From NCBI RefSeq assembly GCF_030538655.1, contig NZ_JAUNTO010000014.1:1-64000 (forward strand): DNA of 64,000 nucleotides, read 5' to 3'. Shown here piece by piece: positions 16,943-30,583 of this stretch; positions within the stretch are counted from its first letter, which is position 1, and every line of letters starts with the position of its first letter. The translations under genes were made by a program, and so were the position numbers. This DNA comes from Paracoccus sp. (in: a-proteobacteria). GTDB taxonomy: Bacteria > Pseudomonadota > Alphaproteobacteria > Rhodobacterales > Rhodobacteraceae. The notes beneath the pieces are model-generated. The model did not search any database, was not told where the DNA came from, and saw nothing but the letters and a program-made list of their open reading frames with translations.

Positions 16943-18103
16943 ATGACCGAGATGGTCTTTGGTGCTGCGCCCGTGCGGGCGGGCGACCCTATTCTTCCGC
17001 GTTGGTGGCGCACAGTGGACCGCTGGGCGTTGGCCTGTGTGCTGGGCCTGTTCGCCATCGGCTTGTTGCTGGGGCTGGCGGCCTCGGTTCCCTTGGCGGA
17101 AAAGAACAATCTGCCGCGATTCTATTACGTCAGCCGACAGGCGTTTTTTGGCGGTGTCGCCCTGATGGTGATGATCGTTATTTCGATGCTGAACCCCAGG
17201 CAGGTGCGGCGGATTGGTGTGCTGGGCTTTGTGGCGGCCTTTCTGGCGGTTCTGGCCTTGCCGATGATCGGCACCGATTTCGGCAAGGGGGCCGTGCGCT
17301 GGCTGTCCTTCGCCGGGGTTTCGGTGCAGCCGTCCGAATTTCTGAAGCCCGGCTTTGTGGCGATTGCGGCCTGGTTCATGGCCTCGGCGCAAGAGGTGGG
17401 CGGGCCGCCGGGGCGGCTGTATTCCTTTTTTCTGACGGTGGTTATCGTATTGATGCTGGCGTTCCAGCCCGACTTTGGGCAGGCTACGCTGGTTCTGTTC
17501 GCTTGGGGCGTGATGTATTTCGTCGCTGGTGCGCCGATGACGGTGCTGCTGATCGTGGCCGGGCTGGCGGGTTTGGGCGGTATGTTCGCCTATGGCGCAT
17601 CGGAACATTTTGCCCGTCGTATTGACGGTTTCCTGACGGCCGAGGTCGATCCGCGCACGCAGCTTGGCTATGCCACCAATGCGATTCAGGAAGGCGGTTT
17701 CTTTGGCGTCGGCGTGGGCGAGGGCACCGTCAAGTGGTCGCTGCCGGATGCGCATACTGATTTCATCATCGCGGTCGCCGCCGAGGAATATGGCCTTATC
17801 ATGGTGCTGGCGATTATTGCGCTGTATGGGGTGATCGTGTCGCGGTCGCTGCTGCGGCTGATGAAAGAGCGTGATCCCTTTACCCGCATTGCCGGAACCG
17901 GGCTGGCCTGTGCCTTTGGCGTGCAGGCGCTGGTGAATATGGGTGTGGCCGTGCGGCTGTTGCCGGCCAAGGGGATGACGCTGCCTTTTGTCAGCTATGG
18001 CGGGTCGTCGGTGATCGCATCCGGCATCGCCATGGGGATGCTGCTGGCGTTGACCCGATCGCGCCCGCAGGGCGGCATCACCGATATTCTGAGGCATCGC
18101 TGA
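16943..18103 (+). CDS. ftsW: Septal peptidoglycan glycosyltransferase FtsW
   Basis: FtsW polymerises lipid II at the septum together with FtsI. The 386-aa SEDS protein has about ten membrane helices, [27 protein letters not shown] sequence near residue 110, the [12 protein letters not shown] segment and the C-terminal [10 protein letters not shown] motif. The start lies 196 bp after murD, the largest gap in the cluster, which holds a repeat element. The stop overlaps murG by one base. Confidence 0.96.
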   Translation: MTEMVFGAAPVRAGDPILPRWWRTVDRWALACVLGLFAIGLLLGLAASVPLAEKNNLPRFYYVSRQAFFGGVALMVMIVISMLNPRQVRRIGVLGFVAAFLAVLALPMIGTDFGKGAVRWLSFAGVSVQPSEFLKPGFVAIAAWFMASAQEVGGPPGRLYSFFLTVVIVLMLAFQPDFGQATLVLFAWGVMYFVAGAPMTVLLIVAGLAGLGGMFAYGASEHFARRIDGFLTAEVDPRTQLGYATNAIQEGGFFGVGVGEGTVKWSLPDAHTDFIIAVAAEEYGLIMVLAIIALYGVIVSRSLLRLMKERDPFTRIAGTGLACAFGVQALVNMGVAVRLLPAKGMTLPFVSYGGSSVIASGIAMGMLLALTRSRPQGGITDILRHR

Positions 18104-19188
18104 TGACTGGCGGGCTGGCTTTGATCGCTGCCGGGGGCACCGGCGGGCATATGTTTCCCGCCCAGTCCTTGGCCGAGGTGCTGCTGGATCATGGCTGGCG
18201 GGTGATCCTGTCCACCGATGATCGCGGCGCGCGCTATGCCGGGGCTTTTCCGGATGCGGTGGCGCGGCAGGTGGTGGCGTCTGCCACCACGGCGCGCGGC
18301 GGGCTGATCGGCAAGCTGAGCGCGCCCTTTGTCATTGCGGGCGGCGTGGCCTCGGCCATCGCGCAGTTCCGGCGTGACCGGCCCGATGTGGTGGTCGGCT
18401 TTGGCGGCTATCCGACGATTCCGGCGCTGTCTGCGGCGATTGCCCTGCGCATCCCGCGCATGATCCATGAACAGAACGGCGTCATGGGCCGCGTCAACCG
18501 CCGTTTTGCGCCGCGTGTGAACCGGGTGGCCTGCGGTATCTGGCCGACGGCGCTGCCCGCGGGTGTTACCGGCATCCACACCGGCAACCCGGTGCGCCGC
18601 ACCGTGCTGGATTTCGCGGGCGCGCCCTATGCCGCGCCCGGCGACGGCCTGCTGAACATCCTGATTATTGGCGGCAGCCAAGGCGCGCGCGTTTTGTCTG
18701 ACGTGGTGCCTGCCGCGATTGCCGGCCTGCCGGATGATCTGCGCGCCCGGCTGCGTGTTGCCCATCAGGCCCGCCCCGAAGATGGCAAGCGCGTCACAGC
18801 CGCCTATGCCGAGGCAGGCATTACCGCCGAGGTGCAGCCGTTTTTCGATGATGTGCCGCGCCGTCTGGCCGATGCGCAGCTGGTCGTCAGCCGGTCGGGG
18901 GCATCCTCGATCGCCGACATTACTGCTGTCGGGCGCCCGGCTATCCTGATCCCCTATGCTGCCGCCGCTGGCGATCATCAGTCCGCCAATGCGCGGTCTT
19001 TGGCCGATGCAGGCGGGGCCGAGGTTCTGCCCGAATCGGTGCTTGACGCAGCCAGCCTTGCGCGCGACATCCACGCCATCCTGACCGACCCCACCCGCGC
19101 CCGGCATATGGCCGGTGCCGCCTTGTCGCTGGGCCGCCCTGACGCCGCCCGCCGTCTTTTCGATCTTGTCACGGAACTGAGCCAATGA
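18103..19188 (+). CDS. murG: UDP-GlcNAc:lipid I N-acetylglucosaminyltransferase
   Basis: MurG converts lipid I to lipid II on the cytoplasmic membrane face. The GT-B fold protein of 361 aa begins with the glycine-rich [13 protein letters not shown] loop, has [10 protein letters not shown] and HEQNGVMG in the N-domain, and GGSQGA plus [10 protein letters not shown] in the UDP-GlcNAc-binding C-domain. It overlaps ftsW by 1 bp and murC by 4 bp. Confidence 0.97.
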   Translation: MTGGLALIAAGGTGGHMFPAQSLAEVLLDHGWRVILSTDDRGARYAGAFPDAVARQVVASATTARGGLIGKLSAPFVIAGGVASAIAQFRRDRPDVVVGFGGYPTIPALSAAIALRIPRMIHEQNGVMGRVNRRFAPRVNRVACGIWPTALPAGVTGIHTGNPVRRTVLDFAGAPYAAPGDGLLNILIIGGSQGARVLSDVVPAAIAGLPDDLRARLRVAHQARPEDGKRVTAAYAEAGITAEVQPFFDDVPRRLADAQLVVSRSGASSIADITAVGRPAILIPYAAAAGDHQSANARSLADAGGAEVLPESVLDAASLARDIHAILTDPTRARHMAGAALSLGRPDAARRLFDLVTELSQ

Positions 19189-20618
19189 ACGCTGCCGCAG
19201 CCACGAAACTTCCCGGTGAACTTGGGCCGATCCATTTTGTCGGCATCGGCGGCATCGGCATGTCGGGCATCGCCGAGGTGCTGATGACGCTTGGCTATGA
19301 TGTGCAGGGGTCGGACGCGAAGAAATCCAAGATCACCGACCGGCTGGAAACGCTGGGGGCGCGCATCTTTGAAGGGCAGCGGGCCGAAAACATTGGTGAC
19401 GCGGGCGTCGTGGTCATCTCGACCGCGATCAAGAAGGACAACCCCGAACTGGTCGAGGCACGCCGCCGTGGCCTACCCGTCGTCCGCCGGGCCGAGATGC
19501 TGGCCGAACTGATGCGGCTGAAATCCAACGTCGCCATCGCCGGGACGCATGGCAAGACCACCACCACCACCATGGTGGCGACGCTGCTGGATGCGGGCGG
19601 CATCGATCCGACAGTGATTAACGGCGGCGTTATCCATGCCTATGGGTCCAACGCGCGGGCCGGGGCAGGGGAATGGATGGTGGTCGAGGCCGACGAATCC
19701 GACGGCAGTTTCAACCGGCTGCCCGCGACCATCGCCATCGTCACCAATATCGACCCCGAGCATATGGAGCATTGGGGCAGCTTTGACGCGCTGCGCAAGG
19801 GGTTCTACGATTTCACTTCGGGCATCCCCTTCTACGGTCTGGCCGTGCTTTGCACCGACCATGCCGAGGTGCAGGCGCTGGTCGGCAAGCTGACCGACCG
19901 TCGCGTGACCACTTTTGGCTTTAACGCGCAGGCCGATGTGCGCGCGCTGAACCTGCGCTATGAAAAGGGCGTGGCGCATTTCGACATCGCCTTGCAGGGC
20001 GAAGCCGTGCTGAACGACGGCGAGGTCCCGTTGATCGAGGGCTGCACCCTGCCCATGCCCGGCGATCACAACGTCTCTAACGCGCTGGCCGCCGTCGCCG
20101 TCGCACGCCACCTTGGCATGAAACGCGCCGAAATCCGCGAGGCGCTGGCGAAATTCGGTGGTGTGGGCCGGCGCTTTACCCGCGTGGGCGAGGTGAACGG
20201 GGTGACGATCATCGACGATTACGGTCATCACCCGGTCGAAATCGCAGCGGTGCTGAAAGCTGCGCGTCAGGCCACCGAGGGCCGCGTCATCGCCGTGCAT
20301 CAGCCGCACCGCTATTCGCGCCTGTCCAGCCTGTTCGACGATTTCTGCACCTGCTTTAACGAGGCCGATGTCGTTGCCATCGCGGAGGTTTATTCGGCGG
20401 GCGAAGACCCGATCCCCGGTGCCAGCCGCGACGATCTGGTCGCCGGACTGATCGCCCACGGCCACCGCCATGCCCGCGCCATCTTGTCCGAAGAGGATCT
20501 GGAACGGCTGGTCCGCGAACAGGCGCGCCCCGGTGACATGGTTGTCTGCCTTGGCGCGGGCACCATCAGCGCATGGGCCAACGCCTTGCCCGAGCGGCTG
20601 TCCGAAAAGGCTGCGTAA
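19185..20618 (+). CDS. murC: UDP-MurNAc:L-alanine ligase
   Basis: MurC adds L-Ala to UDP-MurNAc, the first step in building the stem peptide. [15 protein letters not shown] at the N-terminus, the P-loop GTHGKTTTT near residue 120, EADESDGSF, and [10 protein letters not shown] are the MurC signatures. The 477-aa length is normal. The TAATG junction links it to the next small gene. Confidence 0.97.
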   Translation: MNAAAATKLPGELGPIHFVGIGGIGMSGIAEVLMTLGYDVQGSDAKKSKITDRLETLGARIFEGQRAENIGDAGVVVISTAIKKDNPELVEARRRGLPVVRRAEMLAELMRLKSNVAIAGTHGKTTTTTMVATLLDAGGIDPTVINGGVIHAYGSNARAGAGEWMVVEADESDGSFNRLPATIAIVTNIDPEHMEHWGSFDALRKGFYDFTSGIPFYGLAVLCTDHAEVQALVGKLTDRRVTTFGFNAQADVRALNLRYEKGVAHFDIALQGEAVLNDGEVPLIEGCTLPMPGDHNVSNALAAVAVARHLGMKRAEIREALAKFGGVGRRFTRVGEVNGVTIIDDYGHHPVEIAAVLKAARQATEGRVIAVHQPHRYSRLSSLFDDFCTCFNEADVVAIAEVYSAGEDPIPGASRDDLVAGLIAHGHRHARAILSEEDLERLVREQARPGDMVVCLGAGTISAWANALPERLSEKAA

Positions 20619-20848
20619 TGCCACCTGTCGTGGCTTTGCTGGCAAGCGGTGTCTGGCTGCTGGTCGCCTTGCTGATCCCATTCGTGTCGCTGCGCTGGCG
20701 CGCGGCGGTGGTCTGGGGAATGGTGCTGGCCGGTGTGCCGATCCTTGGCTGGCTGACGCTGCATTGGGGGCCGGGGCCGGGTATCGCGGGTTTTGTACTG
20801 GGGCTGCTGGCGCTGTATCTGCCACCACGGCGGCGGCGCGATGCCTGA
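20618..20848 (+). CDS. Small membrane protein, DUF2484-type
   Basis: This 76-aa protein consists of two or three hydrophobic helices ending in a basic PPRRRRDA tail. Its size, composition and place directly behind murC match the DUF2484 family often found in this spot in Rhodobacterales dcw clusters; function is unknown. The start overlaps the murC stop (TAATG), and the end overlaps the next gene by 8 bp, so translation is probably coupled. Confidence 0.75.
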   Translation: MPPVVALLASGVWLLVALLIPFVSLRWRAAVVWGMVLAGVPILGWLTLHWGPGPGIAGFVLGLLALYLPPRRRRDA

Positions 20849-21290
20849 TCCGGAAAGCATCTATGGAATCTGCCTTGCGGTCCTGCTGGGGGCCGGGGCG
20901 CTGATGGCGCTGCTGGGGGCCATTGCCGGCCGCCACTGGCTGATCGTCGGGTTCATCGTGCTTCCGCTGCCGGTCGGCATCCTGTTGTCCGACCGCGCGC
21001 AAGACGGGCTGTCCGCCTGGATTGGCTGGATGCTGGCGGTGGTGGCGGCGACTGGGTTCGGCGGCTGGTGGCTGGTGCGCGCAGGCTATTTTGGGTGGTT
21101 CGGGGCGTTGATGACCGTGACCGTGGCGCTGTTGCTGGCCGGATTGCTCGGGCCGTTCATCGCGCCCTCATACGGGTTTTTGCCGAATCTTGGCTGGTGG
21201 CTTGGTCTGTGGATGGGCTGCGCGCCGACGCTGTTCGGGCTGATGGCGGGCGGGCTGATCGGCTGGTGGCAGAAACGCCGCGCGATCTGA
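20841..21290 (+). CDS. Unknown polytopic membrane protein between murC and murB
   Basis: The 149-aa protein is almost entirely hydrophobic, with four or five predicted membrane helices and a short basic C-terminus (QKRRAI). I do not recognise a family. It overlaps the preceding DUF2484-type gene by 8 bp and is followed after 168 bp by murB, so it is probably part of the same transcript. Confidence 0.75.
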   Translation: MPDPESIYGICLAVLLGAGALMALLGAIAGRHWLIVGFIVLPLPVGILLSDRAQDGLSAWIGWMLAVVAATGFGGWWLVRAGYFGWFGALMTVTVALLLAGLLGPFIAPSYGFLPNLGWWLGLWMGCAPTLFGLMAGGLIGWWQKRRAI

Positions 21291-21458
21291 GGGCAGCGGT
21301 GCGGCGACGGCTGGCCGTGGCGCCAGTGCTGCCCGCCATGCGCCGGATCGCCCTCCGTTTTTGTTGTGCGGCGCGCGCCGAGTCCGGCCGCTTTGCCCGG
21401 TGGCGTTGCGCCCATGCCCTTGGCGGGGTATCACTGCGGGTCGAGAAAGGACCGGATC

Positions 21459-22397
21459 ATGACCCCGATGCCCCAGCCGCGCGGCACCCTGACGCCCAAT
21501 CGTCCGCTTGACGGCCTGACATGGCTGCGCGTCGGCGGCCCGGCCGACTGGCTGTTTCAGCCCGCCGATGGCGACGATCTGGCCGCGTTTCTGACTGCGC
21601 TGGACCCTGCCGTTCCGGTGTTTCCGATGGGCGTCGGCAGCAATCTGATCGTGCGCGACGGCGGCATTCGTGGCGTGGTGATCCGGCTGGGCCGCGCCTT
21701 TAACGGTATCGAGATCGAGGGGGATACCGTCACCGCCGGGGCGGCGGCGCTGGATTCTCATGTCGCACGCCGCGCGGCCGAGGCGGGACTGGATCTGACC
21801 TTTCTGCGCACGATTCCCGGCAGCATCGGCGGCGCGGTGCGCATGAATGCGGGCTGCTATGGCGCTTATGTCGCGGATTATCTGGTCGAGGTGCGGGCGG
21901 TGGCGCGCGACGGGCGGGTGCTGACGATTCCCGCCGCCGATCTGCATCTGGCCTATCGCCAGTCCAGCCTGCCCGAAGGTTGCGTGCTGACCGAGGCGGT
22001 TTTCCACGCACCACGGGGTGACAGCGACGCGCTGCACGAAAAAATGGCCGATCAGATTGCCCGCCGCGATGCCAGCCAGCCAACGCGGGATCGCAGCGCC
22101 GGTTCGACCTTTCGCAACCCCGCCGGGTTCAGCTCGACCGGGCAGGCGGATGACACGCATGACCTGAAGGCGTGGGCGCTGATCGACGCGGCGGGCCTGC
22201 GTGGGCACAGCTGGGGCGGGGCGCAGATGTCGGAAAAGCACCCGAACTTTCTGGTCAACACCGGCGGGGCCAGTGCCGAGGATCTGGAATCACTTGGCGA
22301 ACTGGTCCGTCGCCGGGTGCTGGAACACAGCGGCCACGACCTGCAATGGGAGGTGATCCGCATCGGCGATCCCCTGCCGGGGCATCAGCCAGAGTGA
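21459..22397 (+). CDS. murB: UDP-N-acetylenolpyruvoylglucosamine reductase
   Basis: MurB reduces UDP-GlcNAc-enolpyruvate to UDP-MurNAc with NADPH and FAD. FAD-binding segments [20 protein letters not shown] and [17 protein letters not shown] are clear, and GSTFRNP contains the catalytic Ser region of type I Mur[21 protein letters not shown] is near the end. The start at 21459 has AAAGGA 8 nt upstream; the frame opens 31 codons earlier. Length 312 aa. In related genomes ddl, ftsQ, ftsA and ftsZ usually follow; here the next genes are atpHAGDC. Confidence 0.96.
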   Translation: MTPMPQPRGTLTPNRPLDGLTWLRVGGPADWLFQPADGDDLAAFLTALDPAVPVFPMGVGSNLIVRDGGIRGVVIRLGRAFNGIEIEGDTVTAGAAALDSHVARRAAEAGLDLTFLRTIPGSIGGAVRMNAGCYGAYVADYLVEVRAVARDGRVLTIPAADLHLAYRQSSLPEGCVLTEAVFHAPRGDSDALHEKMADQIARRDASQPTRDRSAGSTFRNPAGFSSTGQADDTHDLKAWALIDAAGLRGHSWGGAQMSEKHPNFLVNTGGASAEDLESLGELVRRRVLEHSGHDLQWEVIRIGDPLPGHQPE

Positions 22398-22482
22398 TTC
22401 ACCCCTTATGCCTGAATTTTACGGGGCGTCACGCCATGTTGTGCCGCCTGATACCCTATCTTTAGCGCAATCAGGATTTAAT

Positions 22483-22555
22483 CCCTCGCGCAAGCGTGTT
22501 CTGGGCGGTTGCGAGGGCTGAATTTCGCTGCTAATGACCCTTCGAGACCGAAGGG
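22483..22555 (+). other. Hairpins in the murB-atpH gap
   Basis: The 261-bp gap before atpH contains two stems: CCCTCGC (22483-22489) with GCGAGGG (22511-22517), and CCCTTCG (22538-22544) with CGAAGGG (22549-22555). No T-run follows either. They may lie in the 5' leader of the atp operon or at the 3' end of the dcw transcript; I could not place a convincing promoter here. Confidence 0.35.
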
Positions 22556-22658
22556 GGGCATCCGGTTAAGAGGCCCCGCCCGCGACCCGCTTGCCCGTGT
22601 CCCCCCTGCCAGAACCGCAGGTTACGGACCGGACCGGCGCAACGAAAAAAGGATGACC

Positions 22659-23218
22659 GTGGCACATTCCGCTTCGATTTCCCAAGGTATTGCCGGGCGC
22701 TATGCCCAAGCCGTTTTTGACATCGCCCGTGAAGGTGGCGATCTGGACAAGCTGGCGTCGGAAATCGACGATCTCAGCACCGCGCTGAAAGACAGCGGCG
22801 AATTGCGTGATCTGATCGCCTCGCCGATGTATTCGCGCGACCAGCAGGGCCGGGCCATCGGCGCGATTGCGCAAAAGATGGGTCTGGGCGCTACGCTGTC
22901 GAACACGCTGCAACTGATGGCGCAGAACCGCCGCCTGTTCGTGCTGCCGCAACTGGCTGCCCGCCTGCGCGACATGATCGCCGACGCGCGCGGCGAAGTG
23001 ACGGCGGATGTCACCAGTGCCGTGGCGCTGACCGATGAACAGAAACAGCGTCTGACCGACACGCTGGCCGAGAAATCGGGCAAGAAGGTCAAATTGAATA
23101 CGCGCGTCGATGAAACGCTCATCGGCGGTATGATTGTCAGGCTGGGCTCGCAGATGATCGATTCTTCGGTCCGCTCCAAGCTCGCTTCCCTCCAGAATGC
23201 TATGAAAGAGGTCGGATA

Positions 23219-23219
<1 letters not shown>
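22659..23219 (+). CDS. atpH: F1 ATP synthase delta subunit
   Basis: The delta subunit links the F1 head to the stator stalk of ATP synthase. The 186-aa protein has the family pattern [14 protein letters not shown] near the N-terminus and the C-terminal [25 protein letters not shown] at 22659 is preferred because AGGA lies 5-7 nt before it; an ATG two codons earlier overlaps that ribosome site. It overlaps atpA by 1 bp (TAATG). Confidence 0.94.
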
Positions 23220-24754
<1,535 letters not shown>

Positions 24755-24826
24755 ATATGACCGCCGGTGCCTGTGCCCTTGCTGGGGTGCAGGCAGCGCG
24801 ACAGATGAATTATCGGGTGAGGGAAC

Positions 24827-27150
<2,324 letters not shown>

Positions 27151-27159
27151 GGGGGCGGT

Positions 27160-27609
27160 ATGGCTGACACGATGCAGTTCGATCTCGTCTCGCCCGAACG
27201 GAGCCTTGTCTCCGTTCCGGTGCGCGAGGTCCGTATGCCCGGAACCGAGGGCGATCTGACCATCATGCCGGGACATGCGGCCTGCATGGTCAGCCTGCGC
27301 CCCGGCATGGTCACTCTGGTCGATGCGCAGGGCAATTCGGTGGAATTCGCGGTCACCGGCGGCTTTGCCGAGGTGAACAACGAATCTGTCTCGCTGCTGG
27401 CCGAACGTGGCCATCCGCGCGCCGATCTGACGCAAGAGATCTACAATGATATGCTGCGCGACGCTCATCGCAAGCGCCGGGCCGCTGAACAAAAGGCTAG
27501 CTCTGCGGGCGAAGAATTCGTGACCGCAGCAACCAAAATGCTGGCGGATATGCAGGCGCTTGGCACGCATATCGGGCTGGACCCGAATCAGGCAAATTTC
27601 CCTGACTGA
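27160..27609 (+). CDS. atpC: F1 ATP synthase epsilon subunit
   Basis: Epsilon couples F1 to the c-ring and can inhibit ATP hydrolysis. The 149-aa protein has the beta-sandwich start QFDLVSPERSLVS, with MPGTEGDLTIMPGHA and VTGGFAEVNNESVSLLAE, then a helical tail longer than in many bacteria. It ends the operon; a strong terminator lies 29 bp downstream. F0 genes are not in the window, as usual in alphaproteobacteria where F0 and F1 operons are separate. Confidence 0.96.
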   Translation: MADTMQFDLVSPERSLVSVPVREVRMPGTEGDLTIMPGHAACMVSLRPGMVTLVDAQGNSVEFAVTGGFAEVNNESVSLLAERGHPRADLTQEIYNDMLRDAHRKRRAAEQKASSAGEEFVTAATKMLADMQALGTHIGLDPNQANFPD

Positions 27610-27637
27610 TCGGGCCGCCGCGCTGGCAGGCCAACAC

Positions 27638-27661
27638 AAAGCCCCGGTTCGCCGGGGCTTT
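27638..27661 (+). terminator. Terminator of the atp operon
   Basis: AAAGCCCCGG (27638-27647), TTCG loop, CCGGGGCTTT (27652-27661): a 10-bp stem with stable tetraloop and terminal A/T run, usable from either strand. Confidence 0.9.
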
Positions 27662-27710
27662 GCGCATCGCGGAGGGATGAATGTCGCGCACCGGATCAGC
27701 AGGAGAGGGG

Positions 27711-28058
27711 ATGCTCAGGATTTCTCATCACGCGGTTGGCGTCACGCGCGGCTCTGCCGTGCTGTTTTCGGCATATGAGGACGGCGGCCTGATGTGGACG
27801 GGCGAAGGCCCACGCATGGAACGGCAGCGGGTCAGCTTTGACGAACCCTTCCTGACGCCGCCAGTGGTGCAGGTCGTTATTGCGATGTGGGACATCGAAG
27901 GCGGCACCAATCAGCGTGCCGATATTTCCGCCGATCAGATCACCCCCGAGGGGTTTGACATTGTATTCCGCACCTGGGGCGATACCCGCGTTGCCCGTAT
28001 CCGCGCGGATTGGCTGGCCATCGGGCAGGTGCTGCACGAAGACGATTGGGAGATCTGA
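27711..28058 (+). CDS. H-type lectin domain protein
   Basis: This 115-aa protein matches the H-type lectin fold: LFSAYEDGGLMWTGEGPR, the central VVQVVIAMWDIEGGTNQRADI, and a closing FRTWGDTRVARIRADWLAIG. Such domains bind N-acetylgalactosamine in snail agglutinin; the bacterial proteins are uncharacterised. No signal peptide is evident. ATG at 27711 (MLRISHHAVG), with GGAGAGGGG upstream, fits the family N-terminus; an ATG at 27681 with its own GGAGG would add 10 residues. It stands alone between the atp terminator and a convergent hydrolase. Confidence 0.8.
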   Translation: MLRISHHAVGVTRGSAVLFSAYEDGGLMWTGEGPRMERQRVSFDEPFLTPPVVQVVIAMWDIEGGTNQRADISADQITPEGFDIVFRTWGDTRVARIRADWLAIGQVLHEDDWEI

Positions 28059-28125
28059 TCTCCGCTACGTCTTGCTGATGGCAATACTCCGGGTCCGGGG
28101 TGAAATCCTGACCTTTGGGTATGGC

Positions 28126-28878
28126 TTAGCCCCGGCCCAGATTGACGGCGATCAGACCGGCGACCTGATCGGGATGTGTGATTGGCCCCATATGCCCGGC
28201 ACCCGGCACCGTCGCCACGCCAACATCGGGCAACCGCGCCGCCAGATTTTGTGCAATGTCGTGTATAATGGGCGGGGAATCCTGCCCCGAGATCAGCATC
28301 ACCGGCGCGTCGATCGCCTCTAGCCCGCCGGGGCGCAGGATGTGGGCCGTATCGTCGTTCAGAACCGGCGCGGTATCGGCCACCAGCCAGATTTGCCGCC
28401 GCACCGCAGCCTGTGCCGCGACAGGCAGGTCGTCATAAGACTGCGCCCCCCATTCGCCCAGAAAAATGCGGGCGGCGGCTGCTTCGCCCTGCGCCGGGTT
28501 AATGTCGCGCGCCCATCCTCCTGCTGCGGCGAACAGAACCGGCTCGATCAGGGTCAAGCTGCGCACGGCCTCGGGGGCGGCGACGGCGATGCGCAGGGCG
28601 ACGGTCGCGCCGATGGAATGGCCGATCAGGTCCAGCGGGCGGTCAATCGCGGCGGCGGCGATGCGGGTAACGGTGGTGTGAAAATCTGGGCCGCCCGGTC
28701 GCCAGTCCGCACTGCGGCCATGGCCGGGCATGTCGAACGCGCGTAGATCGACGCCCCCCTCCAGCCGCGCGGCAATCGCCCCCCAATACGAGGCACTGGC
28801 CATCATGCAATGCAGCGCCAGTGCCGGGCGGTCTGTATTGCCCGGCCAGTGCCGCCAGTGAACGTCCGGCAGGCTCAT
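28126..28878 (-). CDS. Alpha/beta hydrolase
   Basis: The 250-aa protein has the alpha/beta-hydrolase fold with nucleophile elbow GHSIGA near residue 87, an early DMPGHGRS loop (oxyanion side) and a late GAGHMGPITHPDQ segment supplying the catalytic His. The substrate cannot be read from sequence. Its ATG overlaps the stop of the DsbA-like isomerase gene by 4 bp, so the two are translated together. Confidence 0.88.
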   Translation of the reverse strand: MSLPDVHWRHWPGNTDRPALALHCMMASASYWGAIAARLEGGVDLRAFDMPGHGRSADWRPGGPDFHTTVTRIAAAAIDRPLDLIGHSIGATVALRIAVAAPEAVRSLTLIEPVLFAAAGGWARDINPAQGEAAAARIFLGEWGAQSYDDLPVAAQAAVRRQIWLVADTAPVLNDDTAHILRPGGLEAIDAPVMLISGQDSPPIIHDIAQNLAARLPDVGVATVPGAGHMGPITHPDQVAGLIAVNLGRG

Positions 28879-29471
28879 AACGCGGCCAGATGGCGGTCGA
28901 GGAAGTCCAGCCGATCCTGCCCCCAGAATCGCTGCCCCGTTTCCTGCACGATATAGAAGGGCAGGCCGAACACACCGGCATCGACGGCGCGTTCCAGATT
29001 GCGGCCATAGATCTCGGCCCCGGTGAACAGGCCCTTGTCGGCCAGCGCCGGGTCGAACCCTTGGGCGGCCAGCACCTCGCGGATCACCGCGTCATCGGCG
29101 ATGTCACGGTTTTCCACCCAGACAGCGCGCAGAAAGGCCCGAACCAGCGCCCCCACATCCGCGCCCGATTCTTGCGCCGCGATAATCGCATAGCTGGACG
29201 GCGCGGTATTGGCGGGGAAATAGGTCGGATGCAGGTTCAGCGGCATATCCAGATGCGCCGCCCAACGGGCCAGTTCCTGCAAGCGGTAATCCTTGCGCGC
29301 CTGCGGCCTGTCGGCCAGCGACAGCCCGCCGCTGCGGGCGAACAACTGCGCCGGGTCCAGCGGGCGATAGGTGATGCTGGCCCCGTGCCGGGCCGCGATC
29401 TGTTCCAGCCGGTCGCCTGCCAGATAAGCCCAGGGGCTGATCATCCCCAGATAATAGTCGATATGCGCCAT
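28875..29471 (-). CDS. 2-hydroxychromene-2-carboxylate isomerase-like protein (DsbA family)
   Basis: The 198-aa protein has the DsbA/kappa-GST thioredoxin fold pattern of HCCA isomerases: [21 protein letters not shown] at the start, with SPWAY at the position of the glutathione-contacting Ser, and [10 protein letters not shown] with the cis-Pro in the C-terminal part. Known members isomerise aromatic degradation intermediates with glutathione; many genomic members have other, unknown roles. The start at 29471 has GAGGCGG upstream; the frame begins four codons earlier. It is first in a two-gene operon with an alpha/beta hydrolase. Confidence 0.87.
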   Translation of the reverse strand: MAHIDYYLGMISPWAYLAGDRLEQIAARHGASITYRPLDPAQLFARSGGLSLADRPQARKDYRLQELARWAAHLDMPLNLHPTYFPANTAPSSYAIIAAQESGADVGALVRAFLRAVWVENRDIADDAVIREVLAAQGFDPALADKGLFTGAEIYGRNLERAVDAGVFGLPFYIVQETGQRFWGQDRLDFLDRHLAAL

Positions 29472-29554
29472 GCGCCGCCTCATCAGATGTTTGCGGGCAG
29501 GCTATCGCGGTGCTAAGCCCTTCGCAATCACACGAATCTGACAAGGCCGCTCCC

Positions 29555-30574
29555 ATGCCCGCCATGACCGAACCCAAGCTGATCGCCGGTAACGCCAACA
29601 AACCGCTGGCCATGGCCATCGCCCGCCGCATGTCCATGCACCGCGGCATGAACGTCGCCCCGGTTGATGCGCGGGTCGAGCGGTTCAACGATCAGGAAAT
29701 CTTTGTCGAAGTGTTCGAGAACGTGCGCGGCGAGGATATGTATATCATTCAGCCGACCTCGAACCCGGCCAATGATAACCTGATGGAACTGCTGATTATG
29801 ACCGACGCGCTGAAACGCAGCTCGGCGGCGCGGATCACGGCGGTCATCCCCTATTTCGGCTATGCCCGGCAGGACCGGCGGGCCAAGGCGCGCACGCCGA
29901 TCAGCGCCAAGCTGGTCGCCAACCTGCTGACCGAGGCGGGCATTGACCGGGTGCTGACACTGGATCTGCACGCGACCCAGATTCAGGGCTTTTTCGACGT
30001 GCCGGTCGATAACCTTTATGCCGCGCCGGTTTTTGCGCTGGACGTGCTGCACCATTTTCGGGGGCGCATGAATGATCTGATGGTGGTGTCGCCCGACGTG
30101 GGTGGTGTGGCCCGTGCGCGCGAACTGGCGCAGCGGATCGGCGCCCCCCTGTCCATCGTGGACAAGCGGCGGGAAAAGGCGGGTGAGGTTGCGGAAATGA
30201 CCGTGATCGGCGACGTGACTGGCAAGACCTGCATCATCGTCGATGACATCTGTGACACCGCCGGAACGCTGGTCAAGGCGGCGCAAACCCTGATCGACAG
30301 CGGCGCGACCGAGGTGCACGCCTACATCACCCATGGCGTTCTGTCCGGCCCGGCTGTCAGCCGGATCACCAAATCGGTGATGAAGTCGCTGGTCATCACC
30401 GATTCGATCCAGCCCACCGAAGAAGTCAAAAACGCCGCCAACATCCGCATCGTTCCCACCGCGCCGATGTTTGCGCAGGCGATCCTGAACATCTGGAACG
30501 GCACGTCCGTTTCGTCGCTGTTCGAAGTGGATGTGCTGGGGCCGATCTATGAAGGTCTGTATAACGGCGGTTGA
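29555..30574 (+). CDS. prs: Ribose-phosphate pyrophosphokinase
   Basis: Prs makes PRPP from ribose 5-phosphate and ATP for nucleotide, His and Trp synthesis. Clear motifs are [45 protein letters not shown] and the PRPP loop [13 protein letters not shown]. The length of 339 aa includes a slightly long N-terminus. ATG at 29555 has AAGG 8 nt upstream; ATG 29564 is an alternative. It is convergent with xseA, with only 9 bp between. Confidence 0.97.
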   Translation: MPAMTEPKLIAGNANKPLAMAIARRMSMHRGMNVAPVDARVERFNDQEIFVEVFENVRGEDMYIIQPTSNPANDNLMELLIMTDALKRSSAARITAVIPYFGYARQDRRAKARTPISAKLVANLLTEAGIDRVLTLDLHATQIQGFFDVPVDNLYAAPVFALDVLHHFRGRMNDLMVVSPDVGGVARARELAQRIGAPLSIVDKRREKAGEVAEMTVIGDVTGKTCIIVDDICDTAGTLVKAAQTLIDSGATEVHAYITHGVLSGPAVSRITKSVMKSLVITDSIQPTEEVKNAANIRIVPTAPMFAQAILNIWNGTSVSSLFEVDVLGPIYEGLYNGG

Positions 30575-30583
30575 TCTGCCATT

